Shown here one piece after another: positions 28,899 to 37,660 of a stretch of DNA of 64,000 nucleotides (positions are counted from its first letter, which is position 1; every line of letters starts with the position of its first letter). A model generated the notes under the pieces. The model was given only the letters and a program-made list of their open reading frames with translations. It had not been told where the DNA came from and made no database searches. The DNA is from Paracoccus isoporae (GTDB taxonomy: Bacteria > Pseudomonadota > Alphaproteobacteria > Rhodobacterales > Rhodobacteraceae). Made by a program: the position numbers and the translations under genes. Location: positions 1-64,000 of the forward strand of contig NZ_FNAH01000001.1 of the NCBI RefSeq assembly GCF_900101865.1, in the 5' to 3' direction.

Positions 28899-30773
28899 AT
28901 GACCGGATTCCTGATGCTCGCCACCGTGTTCCTGATCGCGGGCATCATCGCCGTGCCCATCGCGACGCGGTTCGGGCTGGGGTCCGTGCTCGGCTACCTG
29001 GTCGCCGGGATCGCGATCTCGCCGGTGCTGCAATGGCTGAATGTCGATGTGATCGCCGTCCAGCATTTCGCCGAGTTCGGCGTGGTCATGATGCTGTTCC
29101 TGGTCGGGCTGGAGCTGGAGCCGCGGCTGCTGTGGTCGATGCGCGCCCGGCTGCTGGGGCTGGGCGGGTTGCAGGTCATGGTGACAGCGGGGCTGGTGGC
29201 TGGCGTTGCCATCGCGCTTGGGCTGTCCTGGAACGTCTCGCTGGCATTGGGGCTGGTCTTTGCGCTCTCCTCCACCGCGATCGTGCTGCAAACGCTCAAC
29301 GAGAAGGGGCTGATGCGGTCGGATGGCGGGCAGTCAGCCTTCTCGGTGCTGCTGTTCCAGGACATCGCGGTCATCCCGATGCTGGCGCTTCTGCCGCTGC
29401 TGGCGATCTCGCAATCCGCGCCGGAGGCCGCCGGGGGCGGCGAGTCGCATGGCGCGGAAAGCGCCGAAACGCTCAGCCTCGTGGCCGGGCTGGCCGGGTG
29501 GCAGACAGCGCTTGTCACCGTCGCCGCAATCGCCTTCGTGATCTTCGCCGGCACGGTGCTGACGCGGCCGCTGTTCCGCTTCGTCGCAATGGCCAATCTG
29601 CGCGAATTGTTCACCGCCACCGCACTTGCCATCGTCGTGGGTATCGGCCTGCTGATGTCGCTTGTCGGCCTGTCGCCCGCGCTTGGCACCTTCCTGGCCG
29701 GGGTGGTTCTGGCGGGCAGCGAATACCGGCACGAGCTGGAGAGCGACATCGACCCGTTTCGTGGTCTTCTTCTGGGGCTGTTCTTCATGACGGTGGGGGC
29801 GGGGATCGACTTCACGCTGCTGGCGGAAAACGCGCTGATCGTCGTCACGCTCACGCTGGGGCTGATCCTGCTCAAAGCCGGGATCCTGCTGGTTCTGGCG
29901 CGGCTGTTCGGGATCAGCGGCAGCGACCGCTGGCTGTTCGCGCTCAGCCTCGCGCAGGCGGGCGAGTTCGGGTTCGTGCTGCTGTCCTTCACCGTCTCCA
30001 ATAACGTGATCCCGCAGGGCACCGCGGATCTCGCCCTGCTGATCGTGGCGCTGTCGATGCTGCTGACACCGCTTCTGTTCATCCTCTATGACCGGGTCAT
30101 CAGCCCGCATTTCACCGAGGGACAGAAGCAGGAGGCCGACGAAATCGACCGCCCGGCGCGGATCATCGTCGCCGGGCATGGCCGGTTCGGCGGCAGCATC
30201 GCCCGCATGCTGCGCAGCATCGGCAAGGACATTGTGGTGGTCGATTTCTCGTCCCGCCAGCTTGAAATGCTGCGCGCCTTCGGCATCCATGCCTATTTCG
30301 GCGACGCGACCCGCCCCGACCTTCTGCACGCCGCGGGCATAGACGAGGCACGGCTTCTGATCGTCGCCATTGACCGGCAGGAGCAGACCACGCAGATCGT
30401 GGAGCATGTGAAGCGCAATCACCCGCATGTCCATGTGATCGCGCGGGCCTATGACCGCATCCACACCTACGAGCTCTATCAGGCGGGTGCCGACGACATC
30501 ATCCGCGAGACCTTCGACAGCGCCATCCGCACCGGCCGCTCGGCCTATGAGGCGCTCGGCTTTACGCGGGAGGAGGCCGAGGCGATGACCGCCCAGTTCG
30601 TCGAATCCGACAAGACCCATGTCCGGGCCCTGGCCGAAGCCTATCGCCCCGGTGTCCCGGCCCATGAAAACGCGGAGTTCGTGGAGCTGTCCAAGCGGAT
30701 GAACGAACAGCTTGAATCGGAGATGCGCCACGGCCGCGAGAAAGCCACCGCCTGGCGGCAGGAGCGCGATTAG
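28899..30773 (+). CDS. CPA2 family cation:proton antiporter with TrkA-N domain (KefB/KefC-like)
   Basis: A 624-residue membrane antiporter. About 12-13 helices fill residues 1-390, including 'FAEFGVVMMLFLVGLELEP' and 'FSVLLFQDIAVIP'. A cytosolic RCK/TrkA-N domain follows, with Rossmann motif 'VAGHGRFGGSIARML' near residue 430. This is the KefB/KefC/YbaL layout, which exports K+ (or Na+) for H+. The ATG at 28899 was chosen because 'MTGFLMLATVFLIAG' is the family start. A CG-repeat hairpin follows the stop. Confidence 0.92.
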   Translation: MTGFLMLATVFLIAGIIAVPIATRFGLGSVLGYLVAGIAISPVLQWLNVDVIAVQHFAEFGVVMMLFLVGLELEPRLLWSMRARLLGLGGLQVMVTAGLVAGVAIALGLSWNVSLALGLVFALSSTAIVLQTLNEKGLMRSDGGQSAFSVLLFQDIAVIPMLALLPLLAISQSAPEAAGGGESHGAESAETLSLVAGLAGWQTALVTVAAIAFVIFAGTVLTRPLFRFVAMANLRELFTATALAIVVGIGLLMSLVGLSPALGTFLAGVVLAGSEYRHELESDIDPFRGLLLGLFFMTVGAGIDFTLLAENALIVVTLTLGLILLKAGILLVLARLFGISGSDRWLFALSLAQAGEFGFVLLSFTVSNNVIPQGTADLALLIVALSMLLTPLLFILYDRVISPHFTEGQKQEADEIDRPARIIVAGHGRFGGSIARMLRSIGKDIVVVDFSSRQLEMLRAFGIHAYFGDATRPDLLHAAGIDEARLLIVAIDRQEQTTQIVEHVKRNHPHVHVIARAYDRIHTYELYQAGADDIIRETFDSAIRTGRSAYEALGFTREEAEAMTAQFVESDKTHVRALAEAYRPGVPAHENAEFVELSKRMNEQLESEMRHGREKATAWRQERD

Positions 30774-30777
30774 GGCC

Positions 30778-30803
30778 AGGGCGCGCGCGCCCGCGCGCGC
30801 CCT
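30778..30803. terminator. (CG)n hairpin between convergent genes
   Basis: AGGG-CGCGCGCG and CGCGCGCG-CCCT are perfect complements with almost no loop. The site lies 5 bases after the antiporter stop and 25 bases before the end of the convergent Hint gene. It probably acts as a bidirectional, T-less terminator; the alternating CG tract could also adopt left-handed DNA. Confidence 0.6.
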
Positions 30804-30827
30804 GTGACCCCGCCGGTCAGCGGCCCC

Positions 30828-31940
30828 TCAGCCGACCAGTTCCTGGTGATTGTCGCCGTGGCGCTGCGCCAGGCGACGCCCCCGCACGCCGGGGACCAGC
30901 AGCCGGGCCGGCTCGATCTCGGCAGTGCTGTCTTTCAGCTCGGGGAAGATCGTCAGGATCTCTTCGCGCAGCAGGGGACGCATATGCTTCATGCATTCGG
31001 TGCCGAGATACAGGCTCTCGGTCGCCGCGCCGTTGGCATAGATGATCTCGTGGCGGTCGAACAGGATGTGGAAGTATTCGAACTCGGTCACATCCTCGGC
31101 CAACTCGATCCCGTCGATATAGAGAAGCTGCTTGGCCGCGACGAGCGCCTCCGGCACGCCGAACATGCGCGATGCGATCTTGGAACGGACCAGGATGCGA
31201 TGCTGCTGGCTGACCAGCAGATCCTGCTGTGGCAGCCCCTGACCAAGCGCGCCGGCACGAATGCGGATCGGACAGAGCGCCGGGTTGCCGGCAAGCCGAC
31301 CTTCGGTGACGACAGACGACTTCACCATCTTGACGGGCTGCAATCCGTGATCCGCCGTCAGCACCAGATCGCCGGCCATCAGATCCTCGACCAGCTTTTC
31401 GCCGTCCGCGGTGCGGATGAGGCTGCCGCAGACCAGACAATCATCCGGCGGCGGCAGCAGCGTGCCGGGATCGAACGCCGTAAAATTCCCCGAGCCAGGC
31501 TTGTATTCTGACACTATCGGCTCATGTGTGATCTGCTCGAGCGAGATAATCACGATTTCTTTCGACGACTGGATACTTTTGCCGTCCACTGCCATACCCA
31601 CCGAAGCCTGATCCGGGGTGGCAGGATTGCCGTCCAAATCGATCGCGTCGGTTCCGAGATAGCCGGAATTGTTCGGGAAGTTGTAACCGAGCTTGTTGGT
31701 GGTGGAATACAGCTGCATTGCCTCCTTCAGCTCGTCACCATCAACCAGCCCGTCAGGTGCCGCGCCGTCGTAACCATCCAAGATCTTAATGTCGTACTCG
31801 GCTTGCTGAACTGGTGTCAGCAGATCCCACTGATCCTCCGTCCCGAAGAAAACCTTCACCTGGTTGGATGTTCCCGTATCCCAGCCTGTCCCTCCGGCGT
31901 CGGGAACGGCTTCGGTGAGGTACCACGTATAGGTCGCCAT
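30828..31940 (-). CDS. Hint (Hedgehog/intein) domain-containing protein
   Basis: A 370-residue protein. Residues 1-165 are an uncharacterised, acidic N-terminal module ('NQVKVFFGTEDQWDL', 'DGDELKEAMQ'). Residues 168-340 form a Hint domain of the type common in Rhodobacterales secreted proteins: Cys168 in 'CLVCGSLIRTADGEKLVEDL', then 'GDLVLTADHGLQPV' and the block-B-like 'VSQQHRILVRS'. Such proteins may self-cleave at the Hint Cys. No signal peptide or RTX repeats are visible. I chose the ATG at 31940 over 31949 because GGGAT then sits at a normal distance. The gene starts in a very AT-rich intergenic region. Confidence 0.82.
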   Translation of the reverse strand: MATYTWYLTEAVPDAGGTGWDTGTSNQVKVFFGTEDQWDLLTPVQQAEYDIKILDGYDGAAPDGLVDGDELKEAMQLYSTTNKLGYNFPNNSGYLGTDAIDLDGNPATPDQASVGMAVDGKSIQSSKEIVIISLEQITHEPIVSEYKPGSGNFTAFDPGTLLPPPDDCLVCGSLIRTADGEKLVEDLMAGDLVLTADHGLQPVKMVKSSVVTEGRLAGNPALCPIRIRAGALGQGLPQQDLLVSQQHRILVRSKIASRMFGVPEALVAAKQLLYIDGIELAEDVTEFEYFHILFDRHEIIYANGAATESLYLGTECMKHMRPLLREEILTIFPELKDSTAEIEPARLLVPGVRGRRLAQRHGDNHQELVG

Positions 31941-32271
31941 AAAATTCATCCCATCATTCAGAAACAATAGGAAACACCCATAAGGGCCGGGCGTGACCCC
32001 GCACTGAATCTGACGACCGGCGCTAACACGGTGTTTCCCAAGTTTTTTTAAACTAGGCCATGATTATGGCTAAATAAATATGCCAAACTTCTCAATGACC
32101 TGTCTTTTGAGTTAGAAAAATGGCCACAACATGTTAACCGATTATACTTTTAGATAGGTTCGGTAAATTCCATGAAATGGAATCACCGGCATTTGGGCTC
32201 TGGACGGACCGACTCATCTTATCGGAATTTTCTGGAGTTCATTTTTGAATTTGAGTTTTTGAATTAGTCTC

Positions 32272-32288
32272 GTTTACGCAGCGTAAAC
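32272..32288. promoter_or_regulatory. Perfect 17-bp palindrome GTTTACGC-A-GCGTAAAC
   Basis: Eight complementary bases lie on each side of a single central A. The size and symmetry are those of an operator for a dimeric helix-turn-helix regulator. It lies 207 bases before the phytase-like gene and 332 bases before the Hint gene. Confidence 0.55.
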
Positions 32289-32294
32289 TTTATG

Positions 32295-32348
32295 ATGAAT
32301 AATCAATAAAACAGTTGTTCGTTTAAAAGCATAAATATGATTATTCAT
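32295..32348. repeat. 11-bp inverted repeat ATGAATAATCA ... TGATTATTCAT
   Basis: Exact complementary arms are separated by 32 bases of AT-rich DNA. They begin 6 bases after the 17-bp palindrome and end 130 bases before the phytase-like gene start. Confidence 0.55.
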
Positions 32349-32478
32349 TTAGTTTATGCCAAAAAAATACGCAGCCGGAACGTGAAACCGCCGGCGTCAC
32401 GAATCTGTCACCGTCGCGTAACCTCACCGTCACAGGCAGGGGCGAAACAGCGGGGGAGAACGAAACACGAGGAACCCC

Positions 32479-34638
32479 ATGATTTTCCGCAGAATGTTGA
32501 CCTCCGGCGTCGCACTTGCGGCCGCGCTTCCGGCCCTGGCTGAGCCGAACTTCAACCGCGTCGCCGCCTTCCCCACCATCCGCAACATGGCCGAAGGCGA
32601 GGACACGGCGCGCGAAAGCTCGGCCGAGATCATGGCCGTCACCGAAAACGGCAACACGCTGATCTATTCGGACAGCCCGCTCGGCGCGATCGGCATGATC
32701 GACATCACCGATCCGCGCATGCCCAAGCCGCTCGGCAATATCGACATGGAAGGCGAGCCGACCACCACCGTGGTGCGCGGCGACAAGGCCTTTGTCGGGG
32801 TCAACACGTCTGAATCCTACACCGATCCGTCGGGCGTGCTGCGCACGGTCGATCTGGCCAGCAAGCAGGTCGTGGCAAGCTGCGATCTGGGCGGCCAGCC
32901 CGACAGCGTCGCCATCTCGGATGCGGGCGGCATGATCGCCGTCGCCATCGAGAACGAGCGCGACGAGGATGCGGGCGATGGCGGCTTGCCGCAGATGCCG
33001 GCGGGCTTCGTGGTCCGCCTGCCGGTCAGCGATGACGGCGTGGATTGCAATGCGGCGGAACGGATCGAAATGACCGGGCTGGCCGATGTCGCGCCGGAGG
33101 ATCCCGAACCCGAATATGTCGATTTCAACGCGGCCGGCGAAATCGCCGTTACCTTGCAAGAAAACAACCATATCGTCGTGATCGGCGCCGACGGAACAGT
33201 GCAGTCGGATTTCAGCGCCGGTTCGGTTGACCTGGACGGGATCGACATCGCCGAAGAAGGCGCGCTCGATTTCACCGGCAGCCTCAGCGACGTGCCGCGC
33301 GAACCCGATGCGCTGGCATGGCTGGACAACGATCATTTCGTCGTCGCGAACGAGGGGGACTGGAAGGGCGGCTCGCGCGGCTTCACCATCTTCGCCAAGG
33401 ACGGCACGGTCGTCTATGACAGCGGCAACAGCTTCGACCGCGCCGTCGCCGAAATCGGCCACTACCCGGAGAAGCGCTCCGAGAACAAGGGTGCCGAACC
33501 CGAGGCGGTGACCGTCGCCACCTATGGCGATCAGCGGCTGCTCTTCGTCGCGTCCGAACGTGGCAGCGTGATCGGCGTCTATGACGCCACTGACCCGGCG
33601 GCGCCGCAGCTTCTCCAGATGCTGCCCTCGGGGATCGGCCCTGAAGGCCTGGTTCCGATCCCGCAGCGCAACCTGTTTGCCACCGCAAACGAGGCCGACC
33701 TGGTCGAGGACAATGCCGCCCGCGCCCATGTCATGATCTATGAGCGCGCTGAAGGTGACGCGATCTATCCGGTGCTCACCTCCGCCGGTTCCGATCCGCT
33801 GATCGGCTGGGGCGCGCTGTCGGGCCTGACCATGGACCCGGCCGCGCCCGAAACGCTCTACGCGGTCAGCGACAGCATCTACAGCACGCAGCCCGCCATC
33901 TTCACCATCGACACCACGACGACGCCCGCGACGATCTCCGCGAAAACCGTTGTCACCCGTGACGGCGCCCCGGCCGAGAAGCTGGACCTGGAAGGCATCA
34001 CGGTGGATGGCGAAGGCGGGTTCTGGCTGGCCTCGGAAGGTCATCCGAAGAAGGAAGTGCCCCACGCCGTGCTGCGCGTGAATTCCGATGGGGAGATCAC
34101 GGAGGAATACAGCCTGCCCGAGAGCCTTCTGGAACAGCAGAAGCGCTTCGGCCTCGAAGGCATCGCCGTGCAGGACGGCAAGGTCTGGGTCGCCGTGCAG
34201 CGCGAATGGGGCGACGATCCCGAAGGCCAGGTCAAGCTGCTGCAACTGGATCCGGCGACCGGCGAATGGATGGGCGTGCGCTATCCGCTCGACAGCGGCG
34301 AAGGCTGGGTCGGCCTGTCCGAACTGGCGATCAACGGCGATCACCTCTATCTCTTGGAGCGTGACAACCTGATCGGTGAGCGCGCCGCGCTCAAGGCCGT
34401 GACCCGCGTGCCGCTCGCCGAGCTTCAGCCGGTCGCGCTTGACGGGGAACTTCCGGTGGTCAGCAAGGAGACCGTGCGCGACCTGGTCCCCGACATGCAG
34501 CGCTGGAACGGCTATGTGCAGGACAAGGTCGAGGGCATGGCGATCTCGCCCGAGGGCAAGGTCTGGATCGTCACCGACAATGACGGTGTCGATGATGCCT
34601 CCGGCGAAACGCTGATGTGGTCCTTCGATCTGGACTGA
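32479..34638 (+). CDS. Secreted esterase-like-activity-of-phytase family protein
   Basis: A 719-residue exported protein. A Sec signal peptide is predicted with cleavage near residue 21 (ALPALA|EP). Residues about 30-400 read as a beta-propeller ('LIYSDSPLGAIGMIDITDPRMPKPLG', 'DSVAISDAGGMIAVAIENERDE'). Residues about 430-715 are the phytase-like esterase domain, with 'SGLTMDPAAPETLYAVSD', 'LDLEGITVDGEGGFWLASEG', 'RFGLEGIAV' and the closing 'VTDNDGVDDASGETLMW'. It is probably a phosphatase or esterase in the periplasm or outside the cell; the true substrate is unknown. The quoted strings are landmarks, each in family order. Confidence 0.88.
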   Translation: MIFRRMLTSGVALAAALPALAEPNFNRVAAFPTIRNMAEGEDTARESSAEIMAVTENGNTLIYSDSPLGAIGMIDITDPRMPKPLGNIDMEGEPTTTVVRGDKAFVGVNTSESYTDPSGVLRTVDLASKQVVASCDLGGQPDSVAISDAGGMIAVAIENERDEDAGDGGLPQMPAGFVVRLPVSDDGVDCNAAERIEMTGLADVAPEDPEPEYVDFNAAGEIAVTLQENNHIVVIGADGTVQSDFSAGSVDLDGIDIAEEGALDFTGSLSDVPREPDALAWLDNDHFVVANEGDWKGGSRGFTIFAKDGTVVYDSGNSFDRAVAEIGHYPEKRSENKGAEPEAVTVATYGDQRLLFVASERGSVIGVYDATDPAAPQLLQMLPSGIGPEGLVPIPQRNLFATANEADLVEDNAARAHVMIYERAEGDAIYPVLTSAGSDPLIGWGALSGLTMDPAAPETLYAVSDSIYSTQPAIFTIDTTTTPATISAKTVVTRDGAPAEKLDLEGITVDGEGGFWLASEGHPKKEVPHAVLRVNSDGEITEEYSLPESLLEQQKRFGLEGIAVQDGKVWVAVQREWGDDPEGQVKLLQLDPATGEWMGVRYPLDSGEGWVGLSELAINGDHLYLLERDNLIGERAALKAVTRVPLAELQPVALDGELPVVSKETVRDLVPDMQRWNGYVQDKVEGMAISPEGKVWIVTDNDGVDDASGETLMWSFDLD

Positions 34639-34657
34639 CACAACACGCATCGCAGAC

Positions 34658-34684
34658 CGGCCCCGCCCCGCGCGGGGCCGTTTT
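34658..34684 (+). terminator. Rho-independent terminator after the phytase-like gene
   Basis: CGGCCCCGC / GCGGGGCCG with a 5-base loop is followed by TTTT, 20 bases after the stop. Confidence 0.92.
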
Positions 34685-34800
34685 GCATTCTGGCGCGGCG
34701 TCGCGGCGACGGGCCTGCCGCCCCGCATGGACCGCGCGGCGGCTTGTATGGGCGGCGGATCGTTTCACCCGGCCCGCCGGATGATTAGACTAGCCGACCC

Positions 34801-36072
34801 TCAGCCGGAATGCGCAAAGCCGGTCAGCGTTTCGTCCTTGATCCGGATGGAGAATCCCGGCCGGGACGGGGCCATATATGCGCCGTTGCGGATGACGCAG
34901 GGATCGGTGAAATGCTCGTGCAGATGGTCGACGAACTCGATCACCCGGCCCTGCTTGCTCCCGGCCACGGCGATATAGTCGATCATGGACAGGTGCTGGA
35001 CATATTCGCACAGGCCCACCCCGCCCGCATGCGGCCACACGGGCAGGCCGTGCCTGGCCGCCATCAACTGCACCGCCAGCACCTCGTTCAGCCCGCCCAG
35101 GCGGCAGGCATCGATCTGGACCACGTCGATCGCGCCGCCGGCGATGAACTGCTTGAACATGATGCGGTTCTGGCACATCTCGCCAGTCGCCACCTTGATC
35201 GGTGCCACCGCCTCGCGGATGGCGCGATGGCCGAGGATATCGTCCGGCGAGGTCGGTTCCTCAATGAAATAAGGTCGGGCAAAGGACAGGCGCTTCACCC
35301 AGTCGATGGCCTGATCGACCTCCCAGACCTGATTGGCGTCGATCATCATGGTGATGTCCTCGCCCAGCTCCTCGCGGGCGATGGTCAGGCGGCGGATATC
35401 GTCGTCCAGATCGCGCCCCACCTTCATCTTCACATGGCTGAACCCCTGCGCCCGCGCCTCGCGGCACAGCCGGCGCAGCTTGTCATCGGGATAGCCCAGC
35501 CATCCGGCCGAGGTGGTGTAGCAGGGATAGCCGTTCTGCTCCAGCTCCGCGATGCGTTCGGCCTTGCCGTCCGCCGCCGCCTCGAGGATCGCGAGCGCGT
35601 CGTCCGGCGTCAGCACGTCGGTGAGATAGCGGAAATCGACGATCTTCAGGATATCGGCTGGCGACATCTCGGCCACCAGCCGCCAGACCGGCTTTCCCTC
35701 CGCCCGCGCCCACAGATCCCAGACCGCGTTGACCACCGCCCCGGTCGCCAGATGGATCACCCCCTTGTCGGGGCCGACCCAGCGAAGCTGGCTGTCGCCG
35801 GTGACATGGCGCCAGAACCGGCCCGGATCCTCGCGGATCCAGTCCAGTTCCAGCCCGATGATCCGGGCGGACAGCGCCCGGATCGCGGCCACGCACAGCT
35901 CGTTTCCGCGCCCGATGGTAAAGGTCAGCCCGTGGCCTTCCACCCCGCCATCGGTTTCCAGCAGCACATAGGCGGCGGAATAGACCGGATCGGCATTCAT
36001 CGCATCCGACCCGTCCAACGCGCCCTGCGACGGGAAGCGCAGATCATGCGTGCGCAGCCCGGTGATCTTCAT
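34801..36072 (-). CDS. L-fuconate dehydratase (enolase superfamily)
   Basis: A 423-residue enzyme of the mandelate-racemase subgroup that removes water from L-fuconate to give 2-keto-3-deoxy-L-fuconate. The active-site set can be read directly: Lys215 and Lys217 (VKMKV), metal ligands Asp245 (MIDANQ), Glu271 (FIEEP) and Glu298 (ATGE), and His348 (WPHAGG). These sit at a constant offset of three from what I recall for the Xanthomonas FucD. The ATG at 36072 overlaps the preceding FAH gene by 4 nt. It is the last gene of the fucose-type operon. Confidence 0.92.
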   Translation of the reverse strand: MKITGLRTHDLRFPSQGALDGSDAMNADPVYSAAYVLLETDGGVEGHGLTFTIGRGNELCVAAIRALSARIIGLELDWIREDPGRFWRHVTGDSQLRWVGPDKGVIHLATGAVVNAVWDLWARAEGKPVWRLVAEMSPADILKIVDFRYLTDVLTPDDALAILEAAADGKAERIAELEQNGYPCYTTSAGWLGYPDDKLRRLCREARAQGFSHVKMKVGRDLDDDIRRLTIAREELGEDITMMIDANQVWEVDQAIDWVKRLSFARPYFIEEPTSPDDILGHRAIREAVAPIKVATGEMCQNRIMFKQFIAGGAIDVVQIDACRLGGLNEVLAVQLMAARHGLPVWPHAGGVGLCEYVQHLSMIDYIAVAGSKQGRVIEFVDHLHEHFTDPCVIRNGAYMAPSRPGFSIRIKDETLTGFAHSG

Positions 36073-36914
36073 GCGTCGGCCACCACGTCCTGACGCTGGC
36101 TGCCAAGCCCGTCGATCCCCAGTTCCACCACATCGCCCGCCTTCAGATAGCGCGGCGGCTTCATGCCCAGCCCGACACCCGGCGGCGTGCCGGTGGAGAT
36201 CACGTCGCCCGGATGCAGCGACATGAACTGCGACAGGTAGCTGACCAGATGCCGGACGCCATAGACCATGGTGGCAGAGCTGCCATCCTGCATGGTCTCG
36301 CCGTTCACCGTCAGCCACATCTTGAGGTTCTGCGGATCAGTGATCTCGTCCTTCGTGACCAGCCACGGGCCGATCTGGCCGAAATTGTCGCAGCTCTTGC
36401 CCTTGGTCCACTGCCCGGCGCGCTCGGTCTGGAACTCCCGCTCGGACACGTCATTGGTCACGGCATAGCCCGCAACGTAATCCATGGCGTCCTCTTCCGA
36501 GACATACTTGGCATGTCGCCCGATGATGACGGCCAGCTCGACCTCCCAGTCCGTCTTCTTGGAGCCGCGCGGGATGACGATCGGGTCATTTGGCCCGCAG
36601 ATGGCAGAGCTGGCCTTCATGAAGATCACCGGTTCCGGCGGCACATCCATGCCCGATTCCGCGGCGTGATCGGCATAGTTCAGCCCGATGCAGATGAACT
36701 TGCCGGTGCCGGCGACGCAGGGTCCCAGCCGGGGCGTGCCTTCGACGAGCGGAAGCGAGTCGATCTCGATCCCGGCCAGCCGCGACAGCGCGTCCGGGTC
36801 GATCTCCTTGCCGGCCAGATCGCCGACATGCTGCGACAGGTCGCGGATCCGGCCTTCCGCGTCGATCACGCCCGGCTTTTCCGCGCCGCTTTCCCCAAAA
36901 CGAACCAGTTTCAT
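36069..36914 (-). CDS. Fumarylacetoacetate hydrolase family protein (2,4-diketo-3-deoxy-L-fuconate hydrolase candidate)
   Basis: A 281-residue FAH-family hydrolase. Metal-binding motifs are 'KFICIGLNYADHAAE', 'FMKASSAICGPND' and 'DWEVELAVIIG'; 'STGTPPGVGLG' is the closing family signature. In the L-fucose route this enzyme splits 2,4-diketo-3-deoxy-L-fuconate into pyruvate and L-lactate, and its place between the SDR and FucD supports that role. Related enzymes act on ureidoglycolate or acylpyruvates, so the substrate is inferred from context. Confidence 0.88.
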   Translation of the reverse strand: MKLVRFGESGAEKPGVIDAEGRIRDLSQHVGDLAGKEIDPDALSRLAGIEIDSLPLVEGTPRLGPCVAGTGKFICIGLNYADHAAESGMDVPPEPVIFMKASSAICGPNDPIVIPRGSKKTDWEVELAVIIGRHAKYVSEEDAMDYVAGYAVTNDVSEREFQTERAGQWTKGKSCDNFGQIGPWLVTKDEITDPQNLKMWLTVNGETMQDGSSATMVYGVRHLVSYLSQFMSLHPGDVISTGTPPGVGLGMKPPRYLKAGDVVELGIDGLGSQRQDVVADA

Positions 36915-36928
36915 CTCTGTCCTCTTTC

Positions 36929-37660
36929 TCAGATTGTCCAGCCGCCATCGATACAGACCGCCTGCCCGGTGGTATAGCTTGCCTGCGCCAGATACACAGC
37001 CAGATCCGCGATTTCCCCGGCCTCGCCGATGCGGCCCATCGGCTGGCGCGCAATGAAGTCGCGCCGCGCCTTGTCGTAATCGCCGGTCGCGGTAAGGCGC
37101 TCATCCAGCGATGGCGACTGCACCGTGCCGGGACAGATCGCATTGCAGCGGATGCCCTGGGTCACGTAATCCGCCGCGACCGCCTTGGTCAGCCCCAGCA
37201 CGGCGGCCTTGGTGGTGCTGTAGGCGAAGCGGTTCGGCACGCCTTTGATCGAACTCGCGACCGAGCTCATGTTGATGATGCAGCCCTCGCCGCGCGCGAT
37301 CATGCCGGGCAGAACGGCGCGGATGGTGCGGATCATCGCCCGCACGTTCAGATCGACGGCAAAGTCGAACTCTGCGTCGCTCATCTCCAGGATCGAGCCC
37401 GCATGGACCACGCCCGCGCAGTTGAACAGCACATCCACCTGACCGATCTCGCCGATCAGCGCCGCGACCGCATCGCCGTCCAGCACGTCCAGCCGATGGG
37501 TGCGGATGCCGTCCTGCCCGGCCATCTCCGCCAGCGTCGCCTCGTTGATGTCGGTGGCGTGGACCACCGCGCCCTGACGGGCAAACGCCTCGGCGGTGGC
37601 GCGGCCGATGCCCTGCCCCGCGGCGGTAATCAGCACGGTCTTTCCGCTCAGCTCGCTCAT
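36929..37660 (-). CDS. SDR oxidoreductase, 2-keto-3-deoxy-L-fuconate dehydrogenase-like
   Basis: A 243-residue NAD-dependent short-chain dehydrogenase that oxidises C4 of 2-keto-3-deoxy-L-fuconate. The cofactor motif is 'TAAGQGIG' (residues 12-19), with Asp37 in 'TDIN' favouring NAD. The catalytic Ser132/133, Tyr147 and Lys151 lie in 'NMSSVASS' and 'YSTTK'. The sequence follows human BDH2 closely, a family whose bacterial members include KDF dehydrogenase. The ATG overlaps the stop of the MaoC-like gene by 4 nt. Confidence 0.9.
   Translation of the reverse strand: MSELSGKTVLITAAGQGIGRATAEAFARQGAVVHATDINEATLAEMAGQDGIRTHRLDVLDGDAVAALIGEIGQVDVLFNCAGVVHAGSILEMSDAEFDFAVDLNVRAMIRTIRAVLPGMIARGEGCIINMSSVASSIKGVPNRFAYSTTKAAVLGLTKAVAADYVTQGIRCNAICPGTVQSPSLDERLTATGDYDKARRDFIARQPMGRIGEAGEIADLAVYLAQASYTTGQAVCIDGGWTI

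Larger units (their letters stand above)
31941..32478. promoter_or_regulatory. AT-rich, dyad-filled intergenic region between two divergent genes
   Basis: These 538 bases hold no gene. From about 32040 to 32360 they are far more AT-rich than any other part of the window. They contain several inverted repeats: AGTTT-TTTT-AAACT (32041-32054), ATTCCAT-GAA-ATGGAAT (32167-32183), GTTTACGC-A-GCGTAAAC (32272-32288) and ATGAATAATCA / TGATTATTCAT (32295-32305 and 32338-32348). Both flanking genes fire outward, so this is likely a shared control region, perhaps bound by a silencer. Confidence 0.6.
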
